Positions 51,502 to 59,941 of a DNA stretch of 64,000 nt are shown in pieces. Under the pieces are notes generated by a model that made no database searches, was not told where the DNA came from, and saw only the letters and a program-made list of their open reading frames with translations. Both the position numbers and the translations under genes were made by a program. The stretch covers positions 326,421 to 390,420 of the forward strand of contig NZ_BMFG01000001.1 in the NCBI RefSeq assembly GCF_014638005.1, written 5' to 3'. Within the stretch, counting starts at the first letter, position 1, and every line of letters starts with the position of its first letter. The stretch is from Flavobacterium orientale. Its GTDB lineage: Bacteria > Bacteroidota > Bacteroidia > Flavobacteriales > Flavobacteriaceae.

Positions 51502-51575
51502 TCATCCGGAGTGGTGTCGAAGACGAAATTTTATCCCGCCGCGGTGGAAGGAACCTCCTGCGTAGCAGGCAACAA
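51502..51575. repeat. Dispersed repeat family D, copy 2
   Basis: Nearly identical to copy 1, but the closing hairpin reads CCTGC-GTA-GCAGG (51557-51569) in place of CCTAC-GAA-GTAGG, a compensatory A-T to G-C change. It lies in a 687-bp gene-free stretch (51312-51998) that also holds a minisatellite and decayed short repeats. Confidence 0.88.
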
Positions 51576-51602
51576 CTCACAACACCAAAATCAATCTGCT
51601 TC

Positions 51603-51812
51603 CAAGCCCATTCAATTCGTTCCAAAGCCCATCCAATTCGTTCACAAGCCCATCCAATTCGCTCGCAAGCCCATCCAATTCGCTTCCAAGCCCATTCGAT
51701 TCGCTCACAAGCCGATGCAATTCGTTTGCAAGCCCATTCGATTCGCTCTAAAGCCCATCCAATTCGCTTCCAAGCCCAATCGATTCGTTCACAAGCCCAA
51801 TCAATTCGCCAC
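51603..51812. repeat. Minisatellite, 10 x 21 bp
   Basis: Ten tandem copies of a 21-bp unit, consensus caagcccatccaattcgctc plus one base. Copies differ at up to a few positions. The unit is 7 codons, so a chance open frame encodes K-P-I-Q-F-x-x repeats; a second frame is also open. I see no start signal or signal peptide that would support translation, and list it as noncoding. Confidence 0.9.
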
Positions 51813-51884
51813 CAACCAAAATCTAAATCACCCCAACCACCTCAAAATCCCCCCAATCCGAAGCCAATAAAACAACACCTCCCC

Positions 51885-51956
51885 AAAACCGACAACCGAC
51901 AACTGACAACAGATAACAGACAACCGACAACAGAAACCAGACAACCGCCATCCAAT
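51885..51956. repeat. Degenerate microrepeat (acaaccgacaac)
   Basis: A run of variants of acaaccgacaac/actgacaac, C-rich and almost free of G, between the minisatellite and the ABC ATPase gene. Confidence 0.7.
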
Positions 51957-51968
51957 CCAAAAAAACGT

Positions 51969-51976
51969 TAAATTTG
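51969..51976 (+). promoter_or_regulatory. Bacteroidetes -7 box (TAAATTTG)
   Basis: Exact TAnnTTTG match 22 bp before the ABC ATPase ATG. No TTG at the -33 distance, since the upstream DNA is C-rich repeat. Confidence 0.6.
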
Positions 51977-51998
51977 CACCAAACCACACCAACAACAC

Positions 51999-52931
51999 AT
52001 GTTAAAAGTCAATAACGCCACATTCTCCTACCAAAAAGAACCCGTCATCAAACAAATCAGCTTTGAACTACCCAAAGCACAAAACCTCGCCATCATAGGA
52101 GAAAGCGGCTGCGGCAAAAGCACCCTCCTCAAACTCCTATACGGCCTCCACGACCTCGATAACGGAACCATCTTTTGGAAAGAAACTCAAGTGCAAGGCC
52201 CAAAATTCCACCTCATCCCCGGAATGCCTTTCATGAAATACCTCGCACAAGACTTTGATTTAATGCCCTTCATCACCGTAGCCGAAAACGTCGGCAAATA
52301 CCTCTCTAATTTCTACCCCGAAGAAAAAAAGCAACGCATCGCAGAGCTTCTCGAAATAGTAGAAATGACCTCGTATGCCAACATAAAAGCAAAATACCTC
52401 AGCGGTGGCCAAATGCAACGCGTAGCCCTCGCAAGAGTACTAGCCCTAGAACCTGAAGTCCTCCTCCTCGACGAACCCTTCAGCCACATCGACAACTTCA
52501 GAAAAAACAGCCTCCGCAGAAAGCTATTCGCCTACCTAAAACAAAAAGAAATCACCACCATAGTCGCCACCCACGACAGCACTGACGTACTCTCTTTCGC
52601 CGATGAAGTCCTCGTCATGCAAAACGGTGCAGTCGCCACCACAGGTCAACCCAAAGACCTCTACAACAACCCAACCGATATATACACCGCCTCCCTCTTT
52701 GGCGATATAAACGAAATACCAGGCAAGTATTTGAAGGAAGAAAACACACAATTGCTTTACCCACACCAATTGCAAATCGTAGCAAACGCTCCTTTGAAAG
52801 TTACCGTAACCGTAGCCTACTTCCGAGGCAACCACTACCTCATCGAAGCCACTTACCCCGACGGAATCCTCTATTTTGAAAATGACACACACCTAACCGA
52901 AGGCACCACTATCCATTTATCCAAAAAATAA
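51999..52931 (+). CDS. Orphan ABC transporter ATP-binding protein (C-skewed gene)
   Basis: ATP-binding subunit of an import-type ABC transporter. Walker A GESGCGKST (about 34-42), Q-loop YLAQDFDLMPF, signature LSGGQMQRVALARVL (about 133), Walker B VLLLDEPFSHID and H-loop VATHD are complete. A C-terminal TOBE-like domain (about 240-310) resembles those in Fe3+, spermidine or sulfate importers. No permease or binding protein gene is adjacent. The codon usage is markedly C-ending (for example ctc, acc, gcc), unlike neighbours. Confidence 0.9.
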   Translation: MLKVNNATFSYQKEPVIKQISFELPKAQNLAIIGESGCGKSTLLKLLYGLHDLDNGTIFWKETQVQGPKFHLIPGMPFMKYLAQDFDLMPFITVAENVGKYLSNFYPEEKKQRIAELLEIVEMTSYANIKAKYLSGGQMQRVALARVLALEPEVLLLDEPFSHIDNFRKNSLRRKLFAYLKQKEITTIVATHDSTDVLSFADEVLVMQNGAVATTGQPKDLYNNPTDIYTASLFGDINEIPGKYLKEENTQLLYPHQLQIVANAPLKVTVTVAYFRGNHYLIEATYPDGILYFENDTHLTEGTTIHLSKK

Positions 52932-52932
52932 A

Positions 52933-52956
52933 CCCCGAAATCTCTCGACTTCGGGG
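52933..52956. terminator. Terminator-like hairpin between convergent genes
   Basis: CCCCGAA pairs with TTCGGGG (7 bp, 10-base loop), followed by a short T-rich run. It lies between the ABC ATPase and S9 peptidase genes and can serve both. Confidence 0.7.
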
Positions 52957-52997
52957 CTAATTTTATTTCCCATTACCCATTACCAATCACCCATCAC

Positions 52998-55400
52998 CTA
53001 CTTCAGATACTTCTCCAAAAACTGATCCTGTTCCCAAAGCAAATGCAGAATGTTATCCTTCGCAGCATAACCATGCGATTCTTTAGGTAAAATAACCATA
53101 CGAACGGGAGCTCCAAGGTTTTTCAACGCCTGAAAGTAACGTTCCGTTTGCAAAGTAAACGTCCCCGGATTGTTATCCGCTTCGCCATGTGTTAAAAGCA
53201 TCGGTGTTTTCATCTTATGAGCATTCATAAATGGCGACATGCCGTTATAAATCTGTGGCACATCCCAGTAATTACGTTGCTCACTTTGAAATCCAAAAGG
53301 TGTAAGTGTTCGGTTGTAAGCTCCACTTCTGGCAATACCACAAGCAAACAAATTTGAATGTGTCAACAAGTTAGCCGTCATAAACGCACCATAGGAATGA
53401 CCACCAACACCCACTTTATTTCTGTTGATGTACCCTAATTTATCTACCGCATCAATAGCAGCTTCTGCATTGGCAACCAACTGTTCGATAAAGTTATCAT
53501 TCGGTTCTGTTTCACCTTCACCAACAATAGGGAAGGAGGCATCATCCAAAACAGCATAACCTCTCGTTACCCAAAACACAAACGAACCATAATACGGAAA
53601 CGTAAACGAATTCGGATTCGCACTCGATTGACCTGCCGTACTCTTATCTTTAAACTCTCTTGGGTAAGCCCAAATCAATAAAGGTAGTTTCTCTTTCTTA
53701 GTTTTATCATAACCTGCCGGTAAATACAATGTCCCCGACAACTCAACGCCATCTTTACGTTTGTAGTTAATCACTTCTTTGTGTACGTTCTTCAAGCTCT
53801 CAAAAGGGTTCTTGAAATTTGTGATTTGCGTCAGTTTGTTTTTCGCTTTTATATTTCTGATATAATAGTTGGGATATTCATTTTTAGATTGAATCATCAC
53901 TAAAACATCCCCTGATTTTGCATTTATAATGGAATACAAATCCTCTTTCTTATCCTTCAAATTCGATTGATATACTCTTTTTGTCTGAAGTGTTTTAAAG
54001 TTCAACTCATCGATAAAAGGAAACTGACCTTCTTTGGTAAATCCTTCTCCAATTAAGTGAGCAACATCATTTTCGATAGCAATAACATTTCGGCCAAACT
54101 CATTTCTTTTCGTTTCAAAATCTCCCGGATCGGAGTAGATATCCTGATAGTTTCTATCGGCCATCACTTTAGGCTCTTGACTCGGATTGGAAGGATTGAT
54201 TAGATAAGCTTTGCTGTTTCTTGTGTCATACCACTGGTCAGAAACGATGGCTCTGGTGGCATCACCCCATTGGATTCCGGCAAAACGTTGTTGTGTTTTT
54301 ACCAATGATTTTGGTGCTGCAGTAAAGGGAGCATCCCACAAGAAAACTTCATCCCTGTAGTCCACTTTTACATTTTGATCACCTTCGTCCAAAGCTTCCA
54401 CATAAACAAGTGTAGCGGGTTTGTCTGCTCGCCAAGTCATACTTCTTTTTCCTTTTCGGGTAGAAGAAAATCCTTTTGGCATGATTTCAATTAAGGGCAC
54501 ACTATTTACTTCACGAACCAATTTTCCACTCGCATCATAAACAGACGATTGTTGAGGAAATCGATTCAGAGGAACGATATATGAAAAAGGTTTTTCAAGT
54601 GTCGTAATCATAACGTAATTACCGTCAGGTGAAAAACTCTCTCCGGCATACATAGCTGCACCTTTAAAAAGTTCCGCTTTTCCGGATAAGGAATATTTGT
54701 AAAGTTCAGACGTTACAATTGTTTCAAAATTCTTTTCATCCATCGGATTTTTTAACAAATCCTGATAGGTTCTGTTTTGCGAAACTGAACCATCTCCAAC
54801 AGAAACTATTGGTCCGGTTGGAAGGTTTTTCTTCTCGTCCAATAAAGCCGGTCTGTTTTTAGGCAACACGCGAACTAGTAAATGCTCACTATCTTTAAAC
54901 CAACTGTATGGACTTCCCATGTTGGCGTTTAAGTTAGCATCAGTTACTTTAGAGGCTTTTGCTGTAGCTAAATCAATAACCCAAAGTTCAACTCCGGTAG
55001 CAGTAGTATTTGAAAAAGCCATCTTTTTCTCGTCAGGCGACATCGCATAATTACTGATTTTTGGATTGTCAGGTAAACCGCTAACTTGCGTTTCAACTTT
55101 ATCAGTAATCTTTCTGATTTTTACATTGTTGATGTAAGTTACAGTACTTGAAATATTCGTAATCGGGTTAATTCGAAGTCCACCCAAACGCATTTCTTCC
55201 TGACTTAATTCATCAAGTGTTTTGTAAGTGTTTCGGTAACTCAAAATCATGAGCTGTTTCTTGCTGTCCATGTTCACAGAAGGAGCACGTTCGTAATCAG
55301 CTAAATCGAGAATTTCTTTAGGTGGTTTTTGATAGGAAATGTTTTCTTGTGCAGAAACCATAAATCCTACCAACAAAAATAAGTAAAGGTTAGTTTTCAT
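52998..55400 (-). CDS. S9 family prolyl oligopeptidase-type peptidase
   Basis: Secreted serine peptidase. Signal peptide (ends near GFMVSAQ), beta-propeller domain (about 60-530), then alpha/beta hydrolase with the triad: Ser in GGHSYGAFMT (about 668), Asp in THGEADNNPG (about 737) and His in ESHGYAA (about 776). The domain order and 800-aa length fit dipeptidyl-peptidase-type S9 enzymes of Bacteroidetes. It is downstream of a small secreted protein gene by 18 bp and shares its operon. Confidence 0.93.
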   Translation of the reverse strand: MKTNLYLFLLVGFMVSAQENISYQKPPKEILDLADYERAPSVNMDSKKQLMILSYRNTYKTLDELSQEEMRLGGLRINPITNISSTVTYINNVKIRKITDKVETQVSGLPDNPKISNYAMSPDEKKMAFSNTTATGVELWVIDLATAKASKVTDANLNANMGSPYSWFKDSEHLLVRVLPKNRPALLDEKKNLPTGPIVSVGDGSVSQNRTYQDLLKNPMDEKNFETIVTSELYKYSLSGKAELFKGAAMYAGESFSPDGNYVMITTLEKPFSYIVPLNRFPQQSSVYDASGKLVREVNSVPLIEIMPKGFSSTRKGKRSMTWRADKPATLVYVEALDEGDQNVKVDYRDEVFLWDAPFTAAPKSLVKTQQRFAGIQWGDATRAIVSDQWYDTRNSKAYLINPSNPSQEPKVMADRNYQDIYSDPGDFETKRNEFGRNVIAIENDVAHLIGEGFTKEGQFPFIDELNFKTLQTKRVYQSNLKDKKEDLYSIINAKSGDVLVMIQSKNEYPNYYIRNIKAKNKLTQITNFKNPFESLKNVHKEVINYKRKDGVELSGTLYLPAGYDKTKKEKLPLLIWAYPREFKDKSTAGQSSANPNSFTFPYYGSFVFWVTRGYAVLDDASFPIVGEGETEPNDNFIEQLVANAEAAIDAVDKLGYINRNKVGVGGHSYGAFMTANLLTHSNLFACGIARSGAYNRTLTPFGFQSEQRNYWDVPQIYNGMSPFMNAHKMKTPMLLTHGEADNNPGTFTLQTERYFQALKNLGAPVRMVILPKESHGYAAKDNILHLLWEQDQFLEKYLK

Positions 55401-55418
55401 ATAGTCAGTTAATTGGTT

Positions 55419-56060
55419 TTATTCTTGTATAACAATCAGTGAGGCTTTTACACCGGTAGCTAAATTCCAAATATTACCCATGATTTCGTTCCCGTTTTCA
55501 TCAATAATTTTAAATTCAGCTGTGTTGGGTCCTGAAGTACCTTGATTTAAGGCCATGAATTCAATCTTATTAAATCCTGGTACTAAATCCACATATATTT
55601 CCTTGAAACCACCAACGAGGTGAATGTCATTGGCAATAATGTTATCATTTTGATATATTCGAACACGGTCTCCATCCACATACTCATGGTCGCGACAAAG
55701 TATTCTCAGTTTCTTGTGCTTGGTTTTGTAATCACCAAAATATTGACTTTTCTTGTAAGCTTCACTCGATTCTGAATCTTTCTCTAGCCATTTGGGATTA
55801 TAAGAATGATCGGGTTTAATAAAGTTATCTTGTTGGGTCATGTCCGGCTTTTTCTCTTGAATTAAAGGCTCGGGAGTTGGGTCTTCCCCAATTTTATATT
55901 TAGGAGAAAATTTAATTCCACCATCAAAAGGGGTATTCGTTTTTGGAGCAATAGGAGAATCAACAGCTCCAAACTTTGGAGGGCGAACGGAACCATCCAG
56001 TTGAGCATAAGTGAAATGACTCAATAGAATAAAAATAAAAATGGTAAGAAGTTGACGCAT
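55419..56060 (-). CDS. Unrecognised secreted protein, partner of S9 peptidase
   Basis: Signal peptide (ends near SHFTYAQ), Pro-rich low-complexity linker (about 22-90; PPKFGAVDSPIAPKTNTPF), then a beta-rich domain (about 105-213; LRILCRDHEYVDGDRVRIYQ, PGFNKIEFMALNQGTSGPN) resembling an Ig-like or C2-like fold. Conserved in Bacteroidetes but unassigned. Operon with the S9 peptidase suggests a related surface role. Confidence 0.78.
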   Translation of the reverse strand: MRQLLTIFIFILLSHFTYAQLDGSVRPPKFGAVDSPIAPKTNTPFDGGIKFSPKYKIGEDPTPEPLIQEKKPDMTQQDNFIKPDHSYNPKWLEKDSESSEAYKKSQYFGDYKTKHKKLRILCRDHEYVDGDRVRIYQNDNIIANDIHLVGGFKEIYVDLVPGFNKIEFMALNQGTSGPNTAEFKIIDENGNEIMGNIWNLATGVKASLIVIQE

Positions 56061-56215
56061 TGGATTTTATTTTTTCAAAAATAAGCATAAACCGTGCTAC
56101 ATTTTCTTAAAGGAACGCTAATTCCTTAAAAATTTTATAAAGTTGTTATGTAGAGTTAGAAATTAGTAAATTCTAAATTTATCATAAGTTATAGCAGTAT
56201 ATTTTATAAGATTGT

Positions 56216-56223
56216 TAAATTTG
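56216..56223 (+). promoter_or_regulatory. Bacteroidetes -7 box (TAAATTTG)
   Basis: Exact TAnnTTTG match 28 bp before the KAS III ATG. No TTG at the -33 distance. Confidence 0.55.
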
Positions 56224-56251
56224 TTATTCAAAAATTAATAATACTCTCACT

Positions 56252-57262
56252 ATGTATCATTCAAAAATTTCCGGTTTAGGTTTCTATGTGCCTGAAAATG
56301 TGGTTACAAATGATGATTTGTCACAACGAATTGAAACCAATGACGAATGGATTCAAGAGCGAACCGGTATCAAAGAACGCAGACATGTTGTAAAAGGCGA
56401 CGGCAATACTACTACTACCATGGGAGTTAAAGCGGCTGAAATTGCTATAGAACGTTCGGGTGTTGCTAAAGAAGACATCGATTTTGTCATCTTCGCTACC
56501 TTAAGTCCGGATTATTATTTTCCTGGTCCCGGTGTTTTAGTGCAACGTGACTTGGGTTTGCGAACTGTCGGTGCGTTGGATATCAGAAACCAATGTTCCG
56601 GTTTTGTTTATGCTTTGTCTATCGCAGATCAATATATTAAAACAGGAATGTATAAAAACATTTTGATAGTTGGTTCGGAATTGCATTCCTATGGATTGGA
56701 TATGACCACAAGAGGTAGAGGTGTTTCTGTAATTTTTGGTGATGGGGCAGGAGCTGCCGTTATTTCCAGAGAGGTCGATGTGAACAAAGGGATTTTATCC
56801 ACCCATTTACATTCAGAAGGACAACATGCCGAAGAACTTGCGGTTATTGCTCCGGGAATGGGTAAACGTTGGGTGACAGACATCATCAAAGACAACGACC
56901 CAAACGACGAAAGTTTTTTCCCTTATATGAACGGACAATATGTTTTTAAACATGCCGTAGTTCGATTTAGTGAAGTGATCAATGAAGGATTACAAGCCAA
57001 TAATTTGAATGTTTCCGATATTAATATGTTGATTCCGCATCAAGCGAATTTGAGAATCTCACAATTTATTCAACAAAAATTTAAACTGTCAGACGATCAA
57101 GTTTATAACAACATTCAAAAATACGGAAATACTACAGCAGCTTCCATTCCGATCGCTTTAACCGAAGCTTGGGAAAAAGGTAAAATTAAATCAGGAGATT
57201 TAGTTGTTTTAGCCGCTTTTGGTAGCGGATTCACCTGGGGGAGCGTAATTATTAGATGGTAA
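56252..57262 (+). CDS. fabH: 3-oxoacyl-ACP synthase III (FabH-like)
   Basis: Thiolase-fold enzyme condensing acetyl-CoA with malonyl-ACP to begin fatty acid synthesis. Catalytic Cys in NQCSGFVYAL (about residue 114), His in IPHQANLRI (about 264) and Asn in YGNTTAASIPIAL (about 293) form the KAS III triad. N-terminal GLGFYVPENVVTNDDL is typical. It lacks flanking plsX/rpmF, the usual FabH neighbours, so it could instead be a dedicated KAS III for another pathway. 336 aa. Confidence 0.88.
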   Translation: MYHSKISGLGFYVPENVVTNDDLSQRIETNDEWIQERTGIKERRHVVKGDGNTTTTMGVKAAEIAIERSGVAKEDIDFVIFATLSPDYYFPGPGVLVQRDLGLRTVGALDIRNQCSGFVYALSIADQYIKTGMYKNILIVGSELHSYGLDMTTRGRGVSVIFGDGAGAAVISREVDVNKGILSTHLHSEGQHAEELAVIAPGMGKRWVTDIIKDNDPNDESFFPYMNGQYVFKHAVVRFSEVINEGLQANNLNVSDINMLIPHQANLRISQFIQQKFKLSDDQVYNNIQKYGNTTAASIPIALTEAWEKGKIKSGDLVVLAAFGSGFTWGSVIIRW

Positions 57263-57292
57263 ATACTAATCACTAGTTACTAATTACTATAA

Positions 57293-57324
57293 AAAAGGTT
57301 GTCCATTTCAGACAACCTTTTTTT
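57293..57324. terminator. Bidirectional Rho-independent terminator
   Basis: AAAAGGTTGTC/GACAACCTTTT (11-bp stem, 7-base loop) with flanking A and T runs serves the converging KAS III and receptor genes. Confidence 0.92.
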
Positions 57325-57328
57325 ATTT

Positions 57329-59701
57329 TTAAAACAGCCCACCTCCTTGGGTTTCGTTTTTATCTCTTTGCTTGCGTTGCATCGCTCTGTTTTTTCCGGA
57401 GCCGAAACGGTAGTTAAATGTAACATTCAACATGCGGCTTTCCCAACGGAACTGTCCATCAACTTGATCAGGATTTTCACCATAAAAACGAGCTCTCATT
57501 TTATTGAAAAGGTCATTGTATCGCACACTAATAGAACCTTGATTGTTTAAGATATTGTATCGTACGCCTAAATCAGTACGCCACATGTCTCTACTGTTAA
57601 ACTGTAAATCATCAACGGCACTGCGATACATACTAAACCAAGTGATTCTAAAATCTTTGGTCACATTAAAATCATGATTCATTCGGGCATTGAATGGCAC
57701 AGATAAAACGGATTTTTCAACTAAATCTCTATCAATATTTTCTACAAAACCGGTTACGTTTCTGAAATAAGCGTCAACTCCAAAGTTAGTACTCCACCAT
57801 TTTTTAAATTTTAAATTCCCCGATGTTTCAATACCATATTGAGTAGTATTACTGAAATTAGCGAAAGTCATTAACTTTTTGTTTTCGTCATACGGACTTT
57901 GGATGAAAACCTGAGTGATAGGATCATTTACAAGTCGGAAAAACACACCCGAAGTTATGGAACCAATTTTGGTAGAACGAGTATAATTTAACTCAACGGA
58001 ATTGGTAAATTGAGGGGTTAAATTCGGATTACCTTCTTGGTCAATAGTTGGACTACTCCATTCTCTGATAGGATTCACTTGATTTAAGTTTGGTCTGTCA
58101 ACTCTTCTCGAAAAACTCAAATTAAAATTGTCTTTTTCAGTATAAGCATACGTTAGAAAGGCGGAAGGATAAATTGTAAAGATGTAATCTTTAAATTGCC
58201 CGTCTTGATCATCAACTCTTCTAAAATTGGCTTCCACGTCAAAGCTTTCTAAACGAACTCCGGCTTGATAGCCCCATTTTCCTGATTGTTTGCCTAAGTT
58301 AACATAGGCACTTTGAATGGATCGCTTGTAATCAAAATCAGAAAAGTAAGTTAAGTCACGATCAAACTGGTTGTCAGTTCCGTCAAATCGGCTTTCTAAT
58401 CCTAATTCTAATTTTGTGGTTTCAGTTATTGGATTTACAAAGTCTACATTGATGATTACATTTTTGCCAAGAGTTTCTACTTGATTGGTTTGTAATAAAT
58501 TGTTATTTCCATCAAAAAATCGACTGTCTTCATCTCTATCATTTTTATTGAAATTTATTTCCGCCTCAAATGTTTTTTGAGGTTTTTCAAATTCGTGTTT
58601 ATAACCTAAATTATAGACTTGATTTCTGTTAGTGTTTTTAGAATCAAACAATTGTGTTATGTCTGGATTTACGCCTGAAAAAAAGTTTACGGTGTTATTA
58701 AAAATACCAGCATTTGAATTGAAATTTTGATTGGTGAAAAAGGAAATCGTATTTTTTTCATCCAAATAATAATCTACTCCTGCTTTTACAAAGTGATTTT
58801 TATTAAAATTGTCAATATAAAAATCGGAACGATTACTTCTGTCTTCATTGGTTAAATCAATAGTATTTAAATAGCCTTCGTTTATTCTTCTTCCATGGTT
58901 CATAGAATAGGTGGTATAAAAATTGAATTTATTCACTCTGTAATTTAAATCCAAAGAAGTATTTGCTTTAGGAACTATACCAAAATTTGCTCCGGCATTT
59001 ACACTTCCGTTGAAACCTAAATTGGAGTTTTTCTTCAAAATGATATTGATAATCCCACTCATTCCTTCCGGATTATATTTAGCGGATGGACTCGTAATTA
59101 ACTCAATTTGCTTAATGGAGGTTGATGGTATTTGTTGTAAGGCTTGAGATGCCGACATTTGAGATGGTTTACCATCAATAAATATTTGTACATTGTCATT
59201 ACCTCGTAAAGAAACCGAATTGTTTTGTGAATCAACACTAACCGAAGGAATGTTATTTAAAACATCGGAAGCTGTTGGACCGGCATTGACCAAATCGGGA
59301 CCAACATTAACTACTTTTCGATCTATTTTTTGTACAAAAGTCGTGCGTTCAGCGGTTACTTCAACCTCTGTCAATTTAGTGGATTCCTCTTCTAAATAAA
59401 TAGTTTTTAAATTAGTTGTCTTGTTGTCAATGGTAATTTTAGACGTATACGATTTGAAACCTATAAATTGAATTTCAAAATCATAAGTACCATTCGCAAT
59501 TTTTGTGATGCTAAATTCCCCTTTGTCATCTGTAATTCCCCCCGTTACAATTTGATCATTTGATTTGATGATAATGGAAGCATAAGGAATAGGGGTGTTG
59601 GTTGTTTTATCTACCACTTTACCAGTGATTGCTCCTATATTTTCGTTTGAAGCAAATAATTGTACGCACCATAACAGGAGCACTGCGATTTTTAGTTTCA
59701 T
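57329..59701 (-). CDS. Outer membrane beta-barrel receptor (TonB-dependent-like, with carboxypeptidase-like domain)
   Basis: Signal peptide (ends near LFASNEN), CarboxypepD_reg-like domain (about 22-105; GAITGKVVDKTTNTPIPYAS), plug domain (about 125-220; GPTASDVLNNIPSVSVD, NIILKKNSNLGF) and a long beta-barrel (about 225-790). It ends in GGGLF after a basic tail. The group (outer membrane beta-barrel family) resembles TonB-dependent receptors but the ligand is unknown. No SusD partner is adjacent, so polysaccharide import is unlikely. Confidence 0.9.
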   Translation of the reverse strand: MKLKIAVLLLWCVQLFASNENIGAITGKVVDKTTNTPIPYASIIIKSNDQIVTGGITDDKGEFSITKIANGTYDFEIQFIGFKSYTSKITIDNKTTNLKTIYLEEESTKLTEVEVTAERTTFVQKIDRKVVNVGPDLVNAGPTASDVLNNIPSVSVDSQNNSVSLRGNDNVQIFIDGKPSQMSASQALQQIPSTSIKQIELITSPSAKYNPEGMSGIINIILKKNSNLGFNGSVNAGANFGIVPKANTSLDLNYRVNKFNFYTTYSMNHGRRINEGYLNTIDLTNEDRSNRSDFYIDNFNKNHFVKAGVDYYLDEKNTISFFTNQNFNSNAGIFNNTVNFFSGVNPDITQLFDSKNTNRNQVYNLGYKHEFEKPQKTFEAEINFNKNDRDEDSRFFDGNNNLLQTNQVETLGKNVIINVDFVNPITETTKLELGLESRFDGTDNQFDRDLTYFSDFDYKRSIQSAYVNLGKQSGKWGYQAGVRLESFDVEANFRRVDDQDGQFKDYIFTIYPSAFLTYAYTEKDNFNLSFSRRVDRPNLNQVNPIREWSSPTIDQEGNPNLTPQFTNSVELNYTRSTKIGSITSGVFFRLVNDPITQVFIQSPYDENKKLMTFANFSNTTQYGIETSGNLKFKKWWSTNFGVDAYFRNVTGFVENIDRDLVEKSVLSVPFNARMNHDFNVTKDFRITWFSMYRSAVDDLQFNSRDMWRTDLGVRYNILNNQGSISVRYNDLFNKMRARFYGENPDQVDGQFRWESRMLNVTFNYRFGSGKNRAMQRKQRDKNETQGGGLF

Positions 59702-59734
59702 TTTTGTTCGTTTTTTGTTCCGTTAAACGGAGAT

Positions 59735-59760
59735 TGATTGATGATTGATGATTGATGAGG
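59735..59760. repeat. Short tandem repeat (attgatg)
   Basis: Upstream of the receptor start, gattgattgatgattgatga forms a short tandem of tgatgat/ttgat words. The rest of the 240-bp spacer holds the terminator of the next gene and nothing else seen. Confidence 0.6.
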
Positions 59761-59899
59761 CAAATGTAAAACATATTTACGTACATTGTATAACAAAGTA
59801 CCTTTTTATATATTATTTAACGTTGCTTTAACATATGTTGATGCTCATAAAATAGTAGACTATAAATGTTGCGATTTGTTACAAACAAAACAAAAAAAA

Positions 59900-59916
59900 G
59901 CCTCCACGTGGGAGGC
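59900..59916 (-). terminator. Terminator of the T9SS type B gene
   Basis: GCCTCC-ACGTG-GGAGGC, followed on the minus strand by TTTTTTTTG. It lies 25 bp past the stop. Confidence 0.85.
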
Positions 59917-59941
59917 CATGTCAAAAAATAAAACAACTAAA

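Noticed and set aside
51603..51812. Possible CRISPR array
   Set aside because: The units are contiguous 21-mers without unique spacers, and no cas gene is in the window.
51418..51870. 150-residue open frame with K-P-I-Q-F heptad repeats
   Set aside because: It runs through repeat D and the minisatellite, the opposite phase is also open in the same repeat, and there is no promoter, plausible start context or recognisable protein. Openness follows from the lack of T-rich triplets in the C-rich DNA.
56252..57262. Secondary-metabolite cluster around the KAS III gene
   Set aside because: No acyl carrier protein, ketoreductase or other polyketide gene is next to it; neighbours are an S9 peptidase operon and a receptor gene.
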